A DNA stretch of 5,987 nucleotides from positions 1 to 5,987 of the forward strand of contig JAUIEQ010000051.1 of the NCBI GenBank assembly GCA_030429785.1, given 5' to 3'. The translations under genes and the position numbers were made by a program. This document shows positions 5,045 through 5,987 of the stretch, in pieces. How positions within the stretch are numbered: the stretch's first letter is position 1; each line of letters opens with the position of its first letter. The notes beneath the pieces are model-generated. The model was given only the letters and a program-made list of their open reading frames with translations, ran no database searches and had not been told where the DNA came from. Source of the stretch: a bacterium. Its GTDB lineage: Bacteria > Patescibacteriota > Patescibacteriia > S139-126 > S139-133.

Positions 5045-5987
5045 ATGTTTGAGCCAGCAGACGCAACCAAACAAGAACGCGAAGCCAAAGAGCGACAAAC
5101 ACTTGAGCAGCAGCGACAAGCTGAGTTTGAGGCATCGCAACAAGAATCTCAAGTCATTGTTGAAGAGCAAGAGTTTCGTCGTGGCGAAATGTCAATCCGT
5201 GACATTGTCGCACCATCGAGTATGAGAGTAACATCAAGTTACCTAGAGCTGGGTACAAAGTTTGTGCGTACATTGTTTGTGATTGATTATCCTCGGTATA
5301 TTAGCATTGGTTGGTTTGCGCCAGTGATTAACTACAATGCAATTTTGGATATTTCAATGTTTTTTTATCCGATTCAGTCAGAAATTGTCTTAAAACAACT
5401 TCGAAATAAAGTTGGGGCATTGGAGGCACAGCTGATTGCTGATGCTGAAAAGGGGGCGCCGCGTGACCCGATTACCGAAACTGCACTGCACGACGTTGAG
5501 CAGCTACGTGATGATTTGACGCAAGGTATTGAGAAGTTTTTTCAATTTGGTTTGTATGTGACGATGTATGCTGACTCCAAAGATGAGTTGGAAAAATTAA
5601 CAGAAAAAATCGAAGCGCTGTTCGGTACAAAATTGGTCTTCACTAAGCGATCGTTGTACCAGTCAGAGCAAGGATTTAACGCAACCTTACCAATGGGCAA
5701 TGATGAGCTTGGTATTGGATTTAATATGAATTCATCTCCAATTGCATCATCATTTCCATTTATTAGCGCTGAGTTGTCTTCAGATAATGGAATTTTGTAT
5801 GGTATTAACCGGCATAATAACAGCTTGGTTTTGTTTGATCGGTTTTCACTGCAAAATGCAAACACTGCAGTTTTTGCGACGTCTGGTGCTGGAAAAAGTT
5901 ATGCCGTAAAACTCGAAGTGTTGCGTAGTCTGATGATGGGTGCTGATGTGATTATTATTGATCCAGAAAAAGAATACCAGCATTTAT
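5045..5987 (+). CDS. virB4: VirB4-type secretion ATPase, N-terminal half (3' partial)
   Basis: The frame runs from ATG 5045 through the window end without a stop, giving 314 complete codons of what is probably a roughly 600-residue protein. VirB4/TraC ATPases hydrolyse ATP on the cytoplasmic face of the inner membrane to drive type IV secretion or pilus assembly. Residues 1-47 are Glu/Gln/Arg-rich and probably coiled-coil. Residues 50-270 are the VirB4 N-terminal domain, with SIRDIVAPSSM, YLELGTKFVRTLFV, DISMFFYPI, FGLYVTMYADS and GILYGINRHNNSLVLFDRFS. The Walker A motif is ATSGAGKS at residues 278-285 (Lys284, codon at 5894). It is followed by ADVIIIDPEKEYQHL, the DPExEY segment typical of the family. 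Walker B and the rest of the ATPase domain lie beyond the window. The start is well fixed because an in-frame TGA sits at 5039-5041 and no other start comes between. No Shine-Dalgarno sequence precedes the ATG. PrgI and TraC-like genes directly upstream support the call. Confidence 0.95.
   Translation, partial: MFEPADATKQEREAKERQTLEQQRQAEFEASQQESQVIVEEQEFRRGEMSIRDIVAPSSMRVTSSYLELGTKFVRTLFVIDYPRYISIGWFAPVINYNAILDISMFFYPIQSEIVLKQLRNKVGALEAQLIADAEKGAPRDPITETALHDVEQLRDDLTQGIEKFFQFGLYVTMYADSKDELEKLTEKIEALFGTKLVFTKRSLYQSEQGFNATLPMGNDELGIGFNMNSSPIASSFPFISAELSSDNGILYGINRHNNSLVLFDRFSLQNANTAVFATSGAGKSYAVKLEVLRSLMMGADVIIIDPEKEYQHL

Noticed and set aside
4928..5170. Minus-strand open frame across the TraC-like/virB4 junction, and the similar one at 4169-4486
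   Set aside because: Both overlap the convincing conserved genes or their edges, contain low-complexity Leu/Ser sequence, and have no supporting start signal.
5870..5898. Walker A of VirB4 beginning with Ala in place of Gly (ATSGAGKS) as a defective motif
   Set aside because: The essential GxGKS core is intact, and small residues at the first position are familiar in CPR VirB4 proteins, so this is not evidence of inactivation.
1..5987. CRISPR array, tRNA/rRNA, insertion sequence or intrinsic terminator
   Set aside because: No regularly spaced repeats, RNA gene signatures, transposase frames, or GC-rich hairpins followed by a T run were seen.

Overview
The window reads as one plus-strand operon fragment from a Patescibacteria (Candidate Phyla Radiation) genome, probably near the Parcubacteria side, though the lineage cannot be fixed from this stretch. 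The basis is the run of a PrgI-family membrane protein, a stand-alone TraC-like protein and a VirB4-type ATPase. Their wording (for example the MQQFVVPQFI start of PrgI, SINFxLKSEDEQN in the TraC-like protein, and FATSGAGKS followed by IIIDPEKEY in VirB4) matches, from memory, the chromosomal type IV secretion-like (T4SS-like) loci common in that group. Composition is mildly AT-rich and the standard code fits: about 1,900 codons with no internal stops.

Layout: 1-1536 is the C-terminal part of a larger, soluble helical protein whose start lies outside the window. 1539-2582 is a 347-residue all-helical soluble protein. 2587-3762 is a 391-residue protein with two folded helical parts joined by Pro/Gln-rich linkers. 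These three genes are packed tightly, with gaps of 2 and 4 bp. Next come PrgI (3805-4269), the TraC-like protein (4314-4994) and the N-terminal half of VirB4 (5045 to the window end), separated by gaps of 42, 44 and 50 bp. All genes lie on the plus strand and no terminator-like hairpin separates them, so co-transcription is likely.

How they may work together: VirB4 would be the cytoplasmic energiser of a T4SS-like channel or pilus machine, PrgI its small inner-membrane partner, and the TraC-like protein a companion of the VirB4 N-terminal region. The three upstream proteins have no function I can name. Their position and soluble helical character suggest cytoplasmic accessory parts or regulators of the same machine. 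The first could be the cytoplasmic tail of a membrane protein (a VirB6/TrbL-like channel component is one candidate), but no membrane segment is visible in the part present.

Regulatory sequence is sparse. None of the five visible gene starts has a good Shine-Dalgarno sequence. The gap before PrgI holds three tandem TAG codons and two small dyads. The gap before VirB4 contains an in-frame upstream ATG cut off by two TGA codons. I see no tRNA, rRNA, CRISPR array, insertion sequence or attachment site. No gene-free stretch exceeds 50 bp.
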